From NCBI RefSeq assembly GCF_042660675.1, contig NZ_JBHSUL010000015.1, positions 1-45,716 of the forward strand: 45,716 nt of DNA, read 5' to 3'. The notes under the pieces were generated by a model. The model was not told the origin of the DNA. It saw nothing but the letters and a program-made list of their open reading frames with translations, and searched no databases. A program made the position numbers and the translations under genes. The number at the start of each line of letters is the position of its first letter. Position 1 is the stretch's first letter. Of the stretch, positions 43,801-45,716 are shown piece by piece. Source of the stretch: Marinilactibacillus sp042660675. Lineage in GTDB: Bacteria > Bacillota > Bacilli > Lactobacillales > Carnobacteriaceae_A.

Positions 43801-43858
43801 TTATGCATAAACGTAAAAATAGATATTTACTACTAAAATTCATTTGAATTAAGTGAAT
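43801..43858 (+). promoter_or_regulatory. Possible ArgR-binding sites in the argS leader
   Basis: A perfect palindrome TTATGCATAA (43801-43810), then AATTCA and TGAATT arms with a TT centre (43837-43850), then another TGAAT at 43854. These resemble half sites of ARG boxes. A matching ATTCAC (43711) lies by the argR promoter. Binding is inferred. Confidence 0.4.
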
Positions 43859-43915
43859 AGTTAATGATTATACGTTGAACCATTAAATAGGACAATATAA
43901 ATTAGGAGGATTTTT

Positions 43916-45610
43916 TTGGATTATAAACTGCTTGTAGCCCAGTCGCTACACGACGTCTTAAAAGATCAATTAGAATTAAACGAAATCAATCAACTTTTAG
44001 AAAAACCAAAAATGGTTGAACATGGAGATTTAGCCTTCCCTACTTTCCAACTTGCTAAACTCTTCCGTAAAAATCCAGCACAAATCGCTGCTGAACTACA
44101 AGATCAAGTGTCTTCACCAATCATTGAAAAGGTTCAAACAGTCGGACCTTACTTGAACTTCTTTTTGAAAAAAGATCAAGTCAGTCAGCTTGTTCTAAAA
44201 GAAATACTTGAACAGAAGGAACACTACGGTGCAGTCAATATCGGTAACGGGCAAAATGTTCCTATCGATATGTCTTCTCCTAATATTGCCAAACCGATGT
44301 CAATGGGTCACTTAAGATCTACTGTTATCGGTAATGCTTTATCTAATATTTTGTCTAGAGTTGGGTATAACCCTGTACGCATCAATTACCTCGGTGACTG
44401 GGGAACTCAATTCGGTAAATTGATCTCTGCATACAAAAAATGGGGTGCTGAAGAAGACGTTCGAGCAAATCCAATCAAAGAACTCTTAAGACTATATGTG
44501 TTATTCCATGAAGAAGCTGAAAAACATCCTGAACTTGAAGATGAAGGCCGTGCTTGGTTTAAAAAGCTAGAAGACGGTAACGAAGAAGCGATTGCCCTTT
44601 GGACATGGTTTAGAGAAGAATCATTAGCTGAATTTCAAAAAGTTTATGATCGTTTGAATATTCAGTTTGATTCTTATAAAGGTGAAGCTTTTTACAATGA
44701 TAAAATGGATTCGGTTGTTTCGTTGTTAGGTAAGAAAAATCTATTAACGTTGAATCAAGGGGCACATATTGTTGATCTTGAAAAATATAATTTAAACCCT
44801 GCCCTTATTAAAAAATCTGATGGTGCAACGCTATATATGACTAGAGACTTAGCAGCTGCACTTTACCGTAAGGAAAACTATGATTTCTCTCAAGCCCTTT
44901 ATGTCGTTGGCCAAGAACAATCCAATCACTTCAAACAATTAAAAGGCGTTCTTACAGAGATGGGTTATGACTGGGCTGAAAATATCCACCATATTCCATT
45001 TGGTCTAATTACTAAAGATGGTAAAAAGTTATCTACGAGAAAAGGTAAAGTCGTTCTTCTAGAAGAAGTTTTAAATGAAGCTTCGAGTTTAGCACTTCAA
45101 CAAATCGAAGACAAAAATCCTTCTCTTGAAAACAAAGAAGTTGTTGCCGAGCAAGTTGGCGTTGGTGCAGTTGTCTTCCATGACCTTAAAAATGACCGTT
45201 TAAATAATTTTGACTTCACAATTGAAGAAGTTGTTCAATTTGAAGGGGAAACAGGACCTTATGTGCAATATACTCGTGCCCGTGGTTTAAGTATTCTTAA
45301 AAAAGCAGAAAAAGAATCATTCTCTACTTCTGAACAATATAGCTTGAATGACTCTTATAGCTGGGAAGTTGTTAAACTGATTCAAGAGTTCCCTGAGACT
45401 TTGATTCGTGCTTACAAACAATATGAGCCTTCTATTATTGCGAAACATTCGATTCATCTTTCACAAGCGTTTAATAAGTTTTATGCTAACGTACGTGTGT
45501 TGGATGAACATCCAGAAAAAGAATCGAGACTTGCGCTTGTCTATGCTGTTACAGAACTATTAAAACAAGACCTTACAATATTAGGTGTCGAAACTCCTGA
45601 TAAAATGTAA
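43916..45610 (+). CDS. argS: Arginine--tRNA ligase
   Basis: Class I synthetase charging tRNA-Arg, 564 residues. An N-terminal ArgRS-specific domain is followed by MSSPNIAKPMSMGHLRST (HIGH-type motif), the connective core, and LSTRKGKVV in place of KMSKS, as is common in bacterial ArgRS. The C-terminal DALR anticodon domain contains GPYVQYTRARGLSIL near its start. The start is TTG behind AGGAGG. Confidence 0.97.
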   Translation: MDYKLLVAQSLHDVLKDQLELNEINQLLEKPKMVEHGDLAFPTFQLAKLFRKNPAQIAAELQDQVSSPIIEKVQTVGPYLNFFLKKDQVSQLVLKEILEQKEHYGAVNIGNGQNVPIDMSSPNIAKPMSMGHLRSTVIGNALSNILSRVGYNPVRINYLGDWGTQFGKLISAYKKWGAEEDVRANPIKELLRLYVLFHEEAEKHPELEDEGRAWFKKLEDGNEEAIALWTWFREESLAEFQKVYDRLNIQFDSYKGEAFYNDKMDSVVSLLGKKNLLTLNQGAHIVDLEKYNLNPALIKKSDGATLYMTRDLAAALYRKENYDFSQALYVVGQEQSNHFKQLKGVLTEMGYDWAENIHHIPFGLITKDGKKLSTRKGKVVLLEEVLNEASSLALQQIEDKNPSLENKEVVAEQVGVGAVVFHDLKNDRLNNFDFTIEEVVQFEGETGPYVQYTRARGLSILKKAEKESFSTSEQYSLNDSYSWEVVKLIQEFPETLIRAYKQYEPSIIAKHSIHLSQAFNKFYANVRVLDEHPEKESRLALVYAVTELLKQDLTILGVETPDKM

Positions 45611-45615
45611 TGAAA

Positions 45616-45690
45616 AGAGGCTGGGACAAAAGTCCCAGTTAAATAATAAGATCCACCGGGAAATCTACTTGAGATTTTCCAGTGGATCTT
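45616..45690 (+). repeat. Double-hairpin interspersed-repeat-like element and terminator after argS
   Basis: GAGGCTGGGACAAAAGTCCC opens the element: a 7-bp stem CTGGGAC/GTCCCAG with an AAAA loop. A second stem of 19 bp (45648-45666 with 45672-45690, two imperfect positions) follows. The GAGGCTGGGAC opening is one I recall as frequent between genes in Gram-positive cocci and lactic acid bacteria. It should also end argS transcription. Confidence 0.65.
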
Positions 45691-45716
45691 ATTTGTTTAT
45701 GTAAGCAAAAGGAGCA

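Noticed and set aside
43680..43915. T-box leader before argS
   Set aside because: No AGGGTGG-type motif and no terminator hairpin were found; only ArgR-like half sites.
1..45716. tRNA genes, CRISPR arrays, prophage or defence genes
   Set aside because: None was seen on reading; nearly every gene has a clear housekeeping or family assignment.

Overview
This window reads as a stretch of ordinary chromosome from a low-GC Gram-positive bacterium of the order Lactobacillales. The family is probably Carnobacteriaceae or close to it (an inference from gene order and protein character, not a database match). Support comes from AddAB of the RexAB kind, a primary sigma factor and primase of Bacillota type, a glycine T-box, many TTG starts behind strong AGGAGG-like ribosome binding sites, and gene order close to the yqe-yqf and yqg regions of Bacillus subtilis. 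I see no prophage, CRISPR array, tRNA, rRNA, complete insertion sequence or toxin-antitoxin pair.

Region 1 to 7.6 kb holds the recombination nuclease genes addB-addA, read leftward. From 7.6 to 16.1 kb, also leftward, lie pepT, the nif3-like gene and trmK, rplY/ctc, dnaG-sigA and a niacin uptake unit (niaR repressor and niaX ECF component with a NiaR-type operator). From 16.2 to 21.3 kb are a homodimer-type ABC exporter and glyQ-glyS behind a T-box leader. From 21.5 to 26.9 kb is the classic core cluster rpsU-yqeY / phoH-ybeY-dgkA-cdd-era-recO. The c-di-AMP phosphodiesterase gene pgpH, often found between phoH and ybeY, is absent there.

From 27.1 to 28.5 kb, zur and the PPDK/PEP-synthase regulator ppsR diverge from one promoter region. 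From 28.5 to 37.7 kb lies a yqg-like region: rhodanese-like protein, YqgU-like lipoprotein, ROK glucokinase, short rhomboid protease, three small envelope-related genes, rpmG (rightward, 49 codons), class B penicillin-binding protein pbpA, a histidine phosphatase and sodA. From 37.9 kb to the end are a DUF1189 membrane protein, the DEAD-box helicase cshB, zwf, a membrane-anchored short-chain dehydrogenase with a perfect palindrome at its promoter, and the divergent pair argR/argS. A short interspersed-repeat-like double hairpin closes the window.

Most genes are housekeeping, and I did not find a convincing new multi-gene system. The more unusual points are small: a probable ATT start codon in niaX beside its operator, loss of the Walker A and iron-sulfur residues in AddB, competing hairpins in the rpmG leader, a palindromic operator before the dehydrogenase gene, a leader peptide frame overlapping rpsU, an open frame beyond the 163-residue membrane protein gene, and an orphan sequence resembling an IS3-family end at the left edge.
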